Source: CAWEWH01 sp963812775 (lineage in GTDB: Bacteria; Pseudomonadota; Alphaproteobacteria; Rhizobiales; Beijerinckiaceae). From it: a DNA stretch of 64,000 nt. Shown piece by piece: positions 8,380-16,486 of this stretch (positions are counted from its first letter, which is position 1; the number at the start of each line of letters is the position of its first letter). The notes beneath the pieces were generated by a model, which worked only from the letters and a program-made list of their open reading frames with translations, had not been told where the DNA came from and did not search any database. The stretch lies in assembly GCA_963812775.1 (NCBI GenBank), contig CAWEWH010000007.1, forward strand, positions 62,001-126,000, read 5' to 3'. A program made the position numbers and the translations under genes.

Positions 8380-8403
8380 GTAGAGCGGCATGTCCCGCTC
8401 TAC
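8380..8403 (-). terminator. Perfect 9-bp hairpin at the 3' end of the YihY/BrkB gene
   Basis: GTAGAGCGG (8380-8388) and CCGCTCTAC (8395-8403) form a perfect stem with a six-base loop, and the stop codon of the minus-strand BrkB-like gene lies in its arm. There is no U tract, so it may act as a weak terminator or a 3'-end stabiliser. Confidence 0.4.
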
Positions 8404-9581
8404 GCCCGCGCGGCTCCTACCGTATCGGCCATTGTCGCGCCTCGCGCGCCCAGCGGCTTCTCCGGCCCTGTGGTCGTGTCGCGCGCCGTCTGGTGCTCCA
8501 TTTCGGAGTTCAACTCGGCGCCCGCGAGAATCACAATAGTCGAAATCCATATCCACGTCATGAAGCCGATGACCGCACCGAGCGAGCCATAGGTCTTGTT
8601 GTAATTGCCGTAATTGGCCGCATACCACGAGAACAGCATCGATACGGCGATCCACAAGATTGCCGCCAGCACGCTGCCCCATGTGACCCAACGCCAGCGC
8701 GCTGCCGCACGGCTTGGCCCGTACCGGTAGAGAACGGAAAGCCCGAACATGACCGCGACAAGCAGCGCCGGCCAACGCAGAATTCGAGCAGCGACTTCGG
8801 CCGCTTGGCCGAGCCAGACATAGTCGAGAACGATGGGCAGCACCACCATGGCGCCCATGGCTGCGAGCAGGAACATGATGGCGCCGGCCGTGAAGGTCAG
8901 CGACAGGGCGTTGAGCCTGACGAAGCTGCGCTTCTCCACCTCGTCATACACGATGTTCAGCGCGTCGAAGATGGCTTTCATGCCGGCATTGGCGCTCCAC
9001 AACGACACCGCGAGGCCGATGAAGAAGGTGAGGCCGAGGGTGGTGTTGCCTTCGGCGGTTATGCGCTTGATCTGGTCGCCGATCACTTCGAGGGCCCCGC
9101 TGGGGAGGATGCCAGCCATCGTCGCGAGATGGTCGTTGATGGTGGCCGCGTCGGCGAAGAGTCCGTAGAGAGCCACCAGTGCGCCGACGCCAGGGAAGAG
9201 CGCGAGCAGCACGTAGAAGGTGACGCCGGCCGCCACCGTGACGACACGGTCGTCGTTGATCTCCGCATAGACGCGCCAGGCGATGTCCTTCCAGCCCCGC
9301 GCCGGGATGGCGCTCGGCGTGTCGGCCTCGCGGCCGCGGCCCGGCTCTTGGGCTCGCTGCTGCTGCAGCGGCGAAGTGCGCTTCTGGGCGATGACGGCGC
9401 TTCTCTCGCCTTCGAGCGAGTTCGCTTTCTCGGGGTCCGTTTCCTTGCCGCGCGGACGCGGCCGGTGCGAGATCGTGCCCGCCACGACGTTGGCCAGGAG
9501 CAGAATCAACGTGGAGGTCAGGAACGTCGCCGCCCCTGAGGAGCGCCGGGTGCCGAGCGTGCGCGATGTCGCCATGTGCAT
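8400..9581 (-). CDS. YihY/BrkB family inner-membrane protein
   Basis: About 393 residues with one N-terminal membrane segment (TFLTSTLILLLANVVAG), a charged Gln/Arg-rich linker of roughly 70 residues, then the YihY/BrkB domain beginning near RVYAEINDDRVVTVAAGVTF. Typical family features are GVTFYVLLALFPG, SLWSANAGMKAIFDALNIVYDE and LYRYGPSRAAARWRWVTWGS, with six predicted helices. The extra N-terminal helix and linker are an addition to the common ~290-residue form. The start at 9581 (ATG, with a second ATG at 9575) is preferred to an in-frame start at 9698, which adds a poorly conserved basic leader. The function of this family is unclear; older BrkB/RNase BN labels are not reliable. Confidence 0.85.
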   Translation of the reverse strand: MHMATSRTLGTRRSSGAATFLTSTLILLLANVVAGTISHRPRPRGKETDPEKANSLEGERSAVIAQKRTSPLQQQRAQEPGRGREADTPSAIPARGWKDIAWRVYAEINDDRVVTVAAGVTFYVLLALFPGVGALVALYGLFADAATINDHLATMAGILPSGALEVIGDQIKRITAEGNTTLGLTFFIGLAVSLWSANAGMKAIFDALNIVYDEVEKRSFVRLNALSLTFTAGAIMFLLAAMGAMVVLPIVLDYVWLGQAAEVAARILRWPALLVAVMFGLSVLYRYGPSRAAARWRWVTWGSVLAAILWIAVSMLFSWYAANYGNYNKTYGSLGAVIGFMTWIWISTIVILAGAELNSEMEHQTARDTTTGPEKPLGARGATMADTVGAARA

Positions 9582-9699
9582 GGTTCCGCGTGGTTTTTGG
9601 AGAACCGGCGGCGCCGCTGCCTTGTTCCGGCTTGGGCCTTTTCCGGCGCGCATGAGTCCTGGGAATGTCAGCCGCGTAGCGTGAGATCGCGCGCCCAAT

Positions 9700-10587
9700 C
9701 TATCGAGCCGCAGGCAGCTTCTGCTTGAGCTCGCAAATTTCAGCCCACGGATCGGCGCTGAGACGCTTCAGCCGCCCCGGTACCGACTTGATGGTAAATG
9801 CCTGCGGATCGAGGGCCGGCTTCACCTCCGACCAGTGGAGCGGTGTCGCCACCGGCGCCCCCACGCGCGCCCGCGTGGAATAGGGCGCGATTGCCGTCGA
9901 GGTCGGATCGTTGCGCAGATAGTCGACGAAGATGCGCCCGCGCCGTTCCGCCTTCGAGATGCGGGTGAGGAAGCGTTTCGGCTCCTTCGCCGCCATCGCT
10001 TCCGCGGCCGCGCGCGCGAAGGCTTTTGCGGCGCCCCATTCGTAGCGGCGCGCGATGGGCACGACCACGTGCAGACCCTTGCCGCCTGTCGTCTTGACGA
10101 AGCTCGTAAGGTCGCTCGCCTCGAGCGCCTTGCGGACATCGTGGGCCGCCGCCACCACCTCTGCGAACCCGAGACCCTCGCCCGGATCCAGGTCGAAGAT
10201 GACGCGGTCCGGCCGGTCGGTGCGGTCCACCAAGGCGTTCCACGGGTGGATTTCCAACACGCCCATCTGGACGAGCGCGACGAGGCCGTTGACGTCCTTG
10301 ATGTAGAGGAAATCCTGCGCGTCGCCGAAGCCCTCAACAGGAACCTGGCTCAGCTCCGCCGGCACGCCCGATCCGGCGTGGCGCTGATAGAAGCAGTTCT
10401 TCTGCCGCCCCGTCGGGCACCGCACCAAGGTGAGTGGCCGCCGCGCCGCATGCGGCAGCATGTGCTCCGCCACCGTGAGATAGTATTCGGCGAGGTCCTT
10501 CTTGGTGATTCCCTGTTCCGGATAGAGCACCTTTGTCGGGCTGGTCAGCCTCACGCCATGCACCTCGATCGCATCCTTGGCGGGCAC
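9700..10587 (-). CDS. LigD-type DNA polymerase/primase domain protein (NHEJ PolDom)
   Basis: A 295-residue stand-alone version of the LigD polymerase domain (archaeo-eukaryotic primase superfamily), which fills gaps and adds ribonucleotides at double-strand breaks. The catalytic Asp pair lies in VIFDLDPGEG, and further motifs are KTTGGKGLHVVVPI, IFVDYLRN and STRARVGAPVATPL. It starts with GTG at 10587, one base after the TGA of the upstream ligase gene, so the two are co-translated. In many bacteria these activities are fused in LigD; here they are split over two genes. No Ku gene is in the window. Confidence 0.92.
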   Translation of the reverse strand: MPAKDAIEVHGVRLTSPTKVLYPEQGITKKDLAEYYLTVAEHMLPHAARRPLTLVRCPTGRQKNCFYQRHAGSGVPAELSQVPVEGFGDAQDFLYIKDVNGLVALVQMGVLEIHPWNALVDRTDRPDRVIFDLDPGEGLGFAEVVAAAHDVRKALEASDLTSFVKTTGGKGLHVVVPIARRYEWGAAKAFARAAAEAMAAKEPKRFLTRISKAERRGRIFVDYLRNDPTSTAIAPYSTRARVGAPVATPLHWSEVKPALDPQAFTIKSVPGRLKRLSADPWAEICELKQKLPAAR

Positions 10588-10588
10588 G

Positions 10589-11701
10589 TCAGCGCTCCAG
10601 GATGCCGGCGATCGGCCTTTCGAGCCGCGCCTCGGCTTGCATCTGCTCGAAGGTGCATTGTCGCGGCGCTTTGTCGGGCCGCCAGCGCAGGAGCTTGGTG
10701 CCGTGCCGGAAGCGCTCGCCGGTGATGTGATCGTAGCGCACTTCGACGACGAGCTTTGGCCGCAGCGGCTCCCACTGGGTGCTGCGCTCGGTGCTCCACC
10801 GGCTCGGGCCGCCGGGCGCGTCGCCGGTGAAGCCCGGTGGGGCGATGAGCTTCTCGAGTCGCTTCGTCAGTTTGCCGCGCTCCACATCGGCGATCGTCGA
10901 CGTGAAGCCCACGTGGTGGAGCTTGCCCTCGCCATCATAGAGGCCGAGCAGCAGCGAGCCGACCTCCGGCCGGTCCTGCAGGTAGCGAAAACCGCCCACG
11001 ACGCAATCAGCGGTGCGCAGCCGCTTCACCTTGAGCAGGGTCCGCTCGCCCGGCAGATAAGGCCCACCGCGCAGCTTGGCGATGACCCCGTCGAGCGACC
11101 CGCCGGCAGCCTTCAGCCAGCGTTCCGCCTCGTGGTGCTCATACGTGAACGGCGAGAGGCGCAGCTGCGGATCATCGCGCTTGCGGAACAGCGCCTCCAG
11201 GGTCGCGCGCCGCTCGTCGAGCGGCGCGGCCATTGTGCTGCCCCGCGGCCCTGCCAGGCAATCGAACATGATGAAGGCGGCGGGCGTCTCGCGCGCGAGC
11301 TTCTGAATCCGGCTCTCGGCGGGATGCAGCCGCATCTGCAGGGCGTCGAACGCCAGCGATCCATTGTTGGCGATGACGAGTTCGCCATCGAGCACGAAGC
11401 GCTTCACTGGCAAGGCGCGCAGCCGCGCCACCATTTCGGGGAAGTATCGCGCCAGCGGCTTTCCCGACTTGGCGCGCAGGTCGACGTTGGCACCGTCACG
11501 AAAGGCCAGGCAGCGAAAACCGTCCCATTTCGGTTCGAACTGCCACCCCTCCTCGCGCGGCAATTCGTCCACCAGGCGAGCTTCCATGGGCCGCGTCGTG
11601 GCAGGCGAGGGATACGCATCGGCGAGCGGCGGCTCGACCTTGCGGCGCCTTGGGCGCTGGCGTTCCGGCTTCAACTCCACCTTGCCGACCAGGGCCACCA
11701 T
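10589..11701 (-). CDS. ATP-dependent DNA ligase (LigC/LigD ligase domain type)
   Basis: A 370-residue ATP-dependent ligase. The nucleotidyl-transferase motif I is EPKWDGFRCLAFRDG, whose Lys becomes adenylated. Motif III is FVLDGELVI, motif IV is DGVIAKLRGGPYLPGE and motif V is LLKVKRLRTADCVVGG, followed by an OB-fold domain (VEVRYDHITGERFRHGTKLLRWRPDK). The length and the absence of nuclease and polymerase domains suit LigC-type enzymes. The ATG at 11701 has GAGG upstream. It is first in a two-gene unit with the LigD-type polymerase and divergent from glgP across a 286-base gap. It likely acts in NHEJ or base-excision-type repair. Confidence 0.92.
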   Translation of the reverse strand: MVALVGKVELKPERQRPRRRKVEPPLADAYPSPATTRPMEARLVDELPREEGWQFEPKWDGFRCLAFRDGANVDLRAKSGKPLARYFPEMVARLRALPVKRFVLDGELVIANNGSLAFDALQMRLHPAESRIQKLARETPAAFIMFDCLAGPRGSTMAAPLDERRATLEALFRKRDDPQLRLSPFTYEHHEAERWLKAAGGSLDGVIAKLRGGPYLPGERTLLKVKRLRTADCVVGGFRYLQDRPEVGSLLLGLYDGEGKLHHVGFTSTIADVERGKLTKRLEKLIAPPGFTGDAPGGPSRWSTERSTQWEPLRPKLVVEVRYDHITGERFRHGTKLLRWRPDKAPRQCTFEQMQAEARLERPIAGILER

Positions 11702-11892
11702 CGCGACCTCGAACCGTTAACGCGACACGAGCGCACGATGCATGTCGAAGGGGTCGCGTGCCAAATCAAGAACACAAAGCGCGCGTCCAATCGGTTTTCG
11801 GTGCGCTCCAGGGCTAAATCGGAAAAGAGTTGCTGAAGTTCCGCAAGATGTTGGGTACCTTAACGGCCTGCAATCGAGTTGTATGGCGCGAT

Positions 11893-11904
11893 GCACAATT
11901 GTGC
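11893..11904. promoter_or_regulatory. Perfect palindrome GCACAATTGTGC in the ligase-glgP intergenic region
   Basis: The 286-base gap between the divergent ligase and glgP genes contains this 12-base perfect palindrome about 85 bases before the glgP start. It could be an operator for a dimeric regulator. No regulator gene is adjacent, and no clear -35/-10 pair was identified nearby, so the role is only a suggestion. Confidence 0.3.
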
Positions 11905-11987
11905 GTGGAACTGCCGTCCGCCTGAACCATTGAGAGCAGAGCGAGCGGTCCCAGGCGTCCGGAACAATTGCTGGAAAGTTTTCGACG

Positions 11988-14483
11988 TTGCACGAACTCA
12001 AACGAAATTTGTCGCGCCCCTTGCGCCCCGCCTCAGATGCGCGCTTGTCGGCTGAGACGGTGGCCCTGCGCGACGCCATCAGGGGCAAGCTTGCCTACGC
12101 GGTAGGAAAGCTTGAGGAAGATGCCCGACCGCGCGATTGGTTTGTCGCCACCGCGCTCGCGGTGCGCGATCGCATCGTCGACCGCTGGATGGAATCGACG
12201 CGGCGCACCCACGGCGCGGTGAAGCCCGTGCATTATCTCTCGGTCGAATTCCTCATCGGCCGGCTCTTGTGCGATGCGATCAACAATCTGCGCCTCGTCG
12301 AGCCTGTGCGTGACGCGTTGGCGGAGCTCGGCGTCGACTTCGATGAGTTGCGCACGCTCGAGCCCGACGCGGCACTCGGCAATGGCGGTCTCGGGCGGCT
12401 CGCCGCCTGCTTCATGGACAGCATGGCGAGCCTGCAAATGCCGGCCTACGGCTACGGCATCCGCTACGACTACGGCCTGTTCAAGCAGACCATATCCGAG
12501 GGTTGGCAGCGCGAGGTCCCCGAGGACTGGCTGGCCGACGGCAATCCATGGGAATTCGAGCGCCCCGAGATTACTTACCCCATCCAGTTCGGCGGCCTCG
12601 TCGAATATGTGGGCGGCGATTCCCACACGGCGCGGGCGCTCTGGTATCCCAGCGAGACCCTTTATGCCGTCGCCTACGATACGCCCATCGTCGGCTGGCG
12701 CGGCAGGCAGGTGAACACGCTGCGGCTGTGGTCGGCGCGCGTCACCGAGCCGCTGCATCTCGAAGTGTTCAACCAGGGCGACTATGTCGGCGCGCTGGCG
12801 AGCCGCGCGCGCGCCGAAGCCATCTCGCGCGTCCTCTATCCGAGTGACGCAACGGCCGCCGGCCAGGAGCTTCGGCTGCGGCAGGAGTTCTTCTTCACCT
12901 CCGCGTCGCTGCAGGATCTCATCCGCCGCCATCTCGCCCACCATGGCGACATCGCAACGCTGCCCGACCATGCGGCCATCCAGCTCAACGACACGCATCC
13001 GGCCATCGCCGTCGCAGAGCTGATGCGCATCTTCGTCGACGAGCATGAAATCTCCTGGAGCAATGCCTGGCGAATTACCCGCGCCACGCTGAGCTACACC
13101 AACCACACGCTGCTGCCGGAGGCGCTGGAGACCATCCCGGTGTCGCTGATGGCGCGGCTCCTGCCGCGGCATCTGCAGATCATCTATCTGCTCAACTGGC
13201 ATCACCTGAAGAGCGTCGGCGAGAAAGAGGAGATCAATCCCGACCTCGTCGAGGACGTGTCGCTGATCGAGGAAATCCACGAGAAGCGCGTGCGCATGGG
13301 GCACTTGGCGTTCCTCGGTTCGCACAAGGTGAACGGCGTCTCCGCCCTGCACACCGAGCTGATGCGTTCCACTGTGTTTCGCGCCCTCGACACTGTGGCG
13401 CCGGGCCGCATCGTCAACAAGACCAACGGCATCACCTTTCGCCGCTGGCTGCACTGTGCCAATCCCGGCCTGACCGCCCTGCTTGTCGAGACGCTCGGCA
13501 AGCACGTTCTCGACGATCCGGACGCGCTCGCCGGTCTCGAGCCGTTTGCCGGCGATGCCGCCTTCGTGGCGCGCGTCAAGGCGGCGCGCCGCGTCAACAA
13601 GGAGCAGCTCGCCCACCGGATCAGTGCCGAGCTCGGCATCGGGCTCGACCCGGCGGCATTGTTCGACGTGCAGATCAAGCGCATCCACGAATACAAGCGC
13701 CAGCTGCTCAACATCATCGAGACGGTGGCGCTCTATCAGACGATCCGCGCCGCGCCCGCCGGCGACTTCGTGCCTCGTGTCAAGATTTTCGCCGGCAAGG
13801 CGGCGGCGAATTACATCACCGCCAAGCTCATCATCAAGCTCGCCAACGACGTAGCAAGGGTGGTGAATGCCGACTTCGCCGCCCGCGACAAGCTCAAGGT
13901 GGCGTTCCTGCCCAACTACAACGTTAGCCTCGCCGAGATGCTGGTGCCGGCGGCCGACCTCTCCGAGCAGATATCGACGGCCGGCATGGAGGCATCCGGC
14001 ACCGGCAATATGAAGCTGGCGCTCAACGGCGCGCTGACCATCGGCACGCTCGACGGCGCCAACGTCGAGATTCACGACCGGGTCGGTGGCGACAACATTT
14101 TCATCTTCGGCCTCAGGGCGCACGAGGTGGCCGAGCGCCGCGGCGCCGGCTTCACCGGCCGCGACGCGGTGGCCGTCTCGCCGCGCCTGCAGCAGGCATT
14201 GGAGGCGATCGCCACCGGCGCTTTCTCGCCCGACGAGCCGCAACGCTACGACGGCCTCGTGCAGACTATCCTCGGGGCCGACCGCTTCATGGTCTGCGCC
14301 GACTTCGACGCCTATTGGGATGCGCAGCGTGCCGTCGAGGCGCGCTGGCGCGACAGCGCCGCGTGGTGGCGCGCCAGCATACTCAACACCGCGCGCATGG
14401 GCTGGTTCTCGTCCGACCGCACCATCCGCGAATACGCCGACGACATCTGGGGGGTGCCGGTCTACGCGGCCTCGGTGGACTGA
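11988..14483 (+). CDS. glgP: Glycogen/starch/alpha-glucan phosphorylase
   Basis: Releases glucose-1-phosphate from alpha-1,4-glucan chains. The 831-residue protein is full length for GT35 phosphorylases. Visible motifs include VEFLIGRLL, ALGNGGLGRLAACFMDS, the tandem AIQLNDTHPAIA, VNKTNGITFRRWL, and the pyridoxal-phosphate Lys in EASGTGNMKLALNGALTIGT (Lys near residue 676). Translation probably begins at TTG 11988, preceded by GGAAAG at suitable spacing. It lies about 2 kb from the glgX-glgB operon, separated by a convergent GHKL ATPase gene that overlaps its 3' end by 22 bases. Together with GlgX it supplies glycogen breakdown. Confidence 0.96.
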   Translation: MHELKRNLSRPLRPASDARLSAETVALRDAIRGKLAYAVGKLEEDARPRDWFVATALAVRDRIVDRWMESTRRTHGAVKPVHYLSVEFLIGRLLCDAINNLRLVEPVRDALAELGVDFDELRTLEPDAALGNGGLGRLAACFMDSMASLQMPAYGYGIRYDYGLFKQTISEGWQREVPEDWLADGNPWEFERPEITYPIQFGGLVEYVGGDSHTARALWYPSETLYAVAYDTPIVGWRGRQVNTLRLWSARVTEPLHLEVFNQGDYVGALASRARAEAISRVLYPSDATAAGQELRLRQEFFFTSASLQDLIRRHLAHHGDIATLPDHAAIQLNDTHPAIAVAELMRIFVDEHEISWSNAWRITRATLSYTNHTLLPEALETIPVSLMARLLPRHLQIIYLLNWHHLKSVGEKEEINPDLVEDVSLIEEIHEKRVRMGHLAFLGSHKVNGVSALHTELMRSTVFRALDTVAPGRIVNKTNGITFRRWLHCANPGLTALLVETLGKHVLDDPDALAGLEPFAGDAAFVARVKAARRVNKEQLAHRISAELGIGLDPAALFDVQIKRIHEYKRQLLNIIETVALYQTIRAAPAGDFVPRVKIFAGKAAANYITAKLIIKLANDVARVVNADFAARDKLKVAFLPNYNVSLAEMLVPAADLSEQISTAGMEASGTGNMKLALNGALTIGTLDGANVEIHDRVGGDNIFIFGLRAHEVAERRGAGFTGRDAVAVSPRLQQALEAIATGAFSPDEPQRYDGLVQTILGADRFMVCADFDAYWDAQRAVEARWRDSAAWWRASILNTARMGWFSSDRTIREYADDIWGVPVYAASVD

Positions 14484-16336
14484 GCGGCGTCAGCGCGGTT
14501 CGTCCGCAGCGCCTTTCCTAGGGCCCGGCGCACATTCTGCATGCTCTCGCCGAAGTCGTCGGCCGCCATGCTGAGGCTTTCGGGCGAGGAGGCGATGTCA
14601 AGCGCCTGCCGATCCCATTCCTTGTTGAGCTGCTTGGCCAGCGCGAAGACGACGGCGCGCCCGACGCGAAGGATCATCGTGCGCTCGGCGAGTTGCTTGG
14701 CGAGTGCGCGCATCGCCACTTGATCGCTCGAGGTCGCGTATTCGGTTTCGAGCTGCGCCCGCATCTCGGCGATCGCCGGATACTGCATGTTCACGAACAG
14801 CTGCCCCGGCTGCATCACGTAACGGGCCGCCCGCCCCCTGATTCCCTTCTCTTCGATCTCGACATCCGACGTTAGCGGGATGATCTCCGGGGCCGTCTCG
14901 AGGTTCTTGAACATTTCCGCGCGCTTGGCGCCGCTTGGAAGCACGGTCAAGTCGGCAGGATCGTGTCGCGGCCGCTCCAGGTCGAAACTCTGGTGGCTGC
15001 CGGCGCCCCCGCCATTGCCGGTATCGGCTTCGCCGGGCGGAACGACGCGCGGACCCAGCCTCCTGATGCGCAGATGATTGAGAAGCCGCTGCAGCTCGTT
15101 TCGAATTTCATCGCTTGTGGCGCTGTCCGGCGACAAGCGGCGAATGATGTCGAGCAGCCATTGCGGCCGATTTTCGCGGACGAGTTCGGCGAAGTCGCTT
15201 GCCTGGACGTGTGGCTGCTCGCCCTCGGAATAGCGCAGGAACTGCCGGTAGCCGTCGGGCACGATTTGCGCGCCGGCCGGCAGTTCGATGTGCACCGACA
15301 TGTGTTTCGCGCCGAACGGAACCCCGAAGACCGGCGCGTCATAGGCCCACTTGCGGCCCTTGCGTACGTCGTACATTTCGTCGCGATAGACGATCGCGCA
15401 TGTGCTGACGGCTGACGCGACTGCGCCGCTGATCGAGCGATTGTGCCCCGTTCCGGATGTGCGCGCGCGGCCCTGCCATGTTGCCGGCGCCTTCTCCAAT
15501 GGCGCGTCGTAGAGGTAGTGGATCCTTATTCCGTGCGACGCCGCGACCGTTTCGTGCTTCTCGAACACGTTCAGCCTGGCCGTGATCGGCAAGAAGGGCC
15601 GGCTGTCGCCCAGCTTGTTCGTGCCCTTCCAGAGCATGACCTTCACGTCGTTGGAGACCCGGTAGAAGCGGTGATAGAGATAGGTCGCGAGCCACTGCGC
15701 ATCCTGAGCCGGATCACCGTTGTAGGGATCGCGCACCGTATCCTGCCGCCATTCGTTGCCGTAGAGCACTACCTCGGTCCAGTCGCGATCGAGCGAGCGC
15801 CCTTCCGAGACAGCGATGTCTGTCACGTCGAAAACTTCGAGATATTCCTCGCTGTTCGGGAGGTGGCGGCGCAGGCGCCCGTACATGCCGTCGCGCTTGC
15901 AAAGGATGACCTCGTGCACGCGGTGGTTCTTGCACGAGCGATACCGCATGCCGCGCTGGTTCGAGGGCAGGGACGCGACCTTGGCGCCCATGCCGAAATT
16001 GCCGGTGAGGCTTTTCTCTTTGCCGATGGACGATGCGATGTTGCAGATGCGCAGGAGTTCCGGCCCGTCCATGCCGGGACCCGTATTCCAGATCGTCAGC
16101 TTCGGCCTGCCATCGAGCATCGTCACGCCGAATGCAACGAGACGTTCGCCCTTCGGTGCCAAGCGGGCAGCCTCGATGGCATTCATCGTCAGCTCGCGGA
16201 TCATCATGGTCTTGGGGCAGCGCTCGATGAGGCTCGCGATCAGGAACTCCTCATCAGCGATTTCGAGTGCGGCAACGGCCTTCGATCGCATTGTACGCCC
16301 CACGCAGGACCTAGCCGGCCCGAACAGGGCCAACAT
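14462..16336 (-). CDS. GHKL (Hsp90/histidine-kinase-like) ATPase domain protein of unknown function
   Basis: A 624-residue protein whose first ~130 residues carry a GHKL ATP-binding fold. They show an N-box with Glu and Asn (MIRELTMNAIEAARL), a G1-like motif IWNTGPGMDG (Asn replacing the usual Asp) and a G2 box GNFGMGAKVASL. No HisKA dimerisation helix, receiver or membrane segment is seen, so it is not an ordinary sensor kinase; MORC-, MutL- or Hsp90-like ATPases are the closer comparison. The middle (about residues 200-400) is a mixed-fold region, and a linker with Gly-rich and acidic stretches precedes a helical C-terminus. I do not recognise the C-terminal domains. An ATG at 16291 is an alternative start. 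Its role between glgP and glgB is unknown. Confidence 0.75.
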   Translation of the reverse strand: MLALFGPARSCVGRTMRSKAVAALEIADEEFLIASLIERCPKTMMIRELTMNAIEAARLAPKGERLVAFGVTMLDGRPKLTIWNTGPGMDGPELLRICNIASSIGKEKSLTGNFGMGAKVASLPSNQRGMRYRSCKNHRVHEVILCKRDGMYGRLRRHLPNSEEYLEVFDVTDIAVSEGRSLDRDWTEVVLYGNEWRQDTVRDPYNGDPAQDAQWLATYLYHRFYRVSNDVKVMLWKGTNKLGDSRPFLPITARLNVFEKHETVAASHGIRIHYLYDAPLEKAPATWQGRARTSGTGHNRSISGAVASAVSTCAIVYRDEMYDVRKGRKWAYDAPVFGVPFGAKHMSVHIELPAGAQIVPDGYRQFLRYSEGEQPHVQASDFAELVRENRPQWLLDIIRRLSPDSATSDEIRNELQRLLNHLRIRRLGPRVVPPGEADTGNGGGAGSHQSFDLERPRHDPADLTVLPSGAKRAEMFKNLETAPEIIPLTSDVEIEEKGIRGRAARYVMQPGQLFVNMQYPAIAEMRAQLETEYATSSDQVAMRALAKQLAERTMILRVGRAVVFALAKQLNKEWDRQALDIASSPESLSMAADDFGESMQNVRRALGKALRTNRADAAQSTEAA

Positions 16337-16486
16337 CGCAACGATGATCGATGATTAGCGGCTCGGCTTCAACCAGCAGATGAGGGGCTGGGGATAACTC
16401 AGCTTCGAGATTCCGCAAGCACTTGCTGAGGCTCGCATATCGGCCGGGCGGCGCAGTTCTCCAGCCTGTGAATTTCTCCCGCCCGC

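Noticed and set aside
11961..11990. GGAAC...CGTT just before glgP as an EcfG promoter
   Set aside because: The spacer is 20 bases instead of 16-17 and the CGTT overlaps the start codon.
12033..14243. 736-residue minus-strand frame opposite glgP
   Set aside because: Composition is that of an antisense reading of a high-GC gene; glgP on the plus strand has all catalytic motifs.
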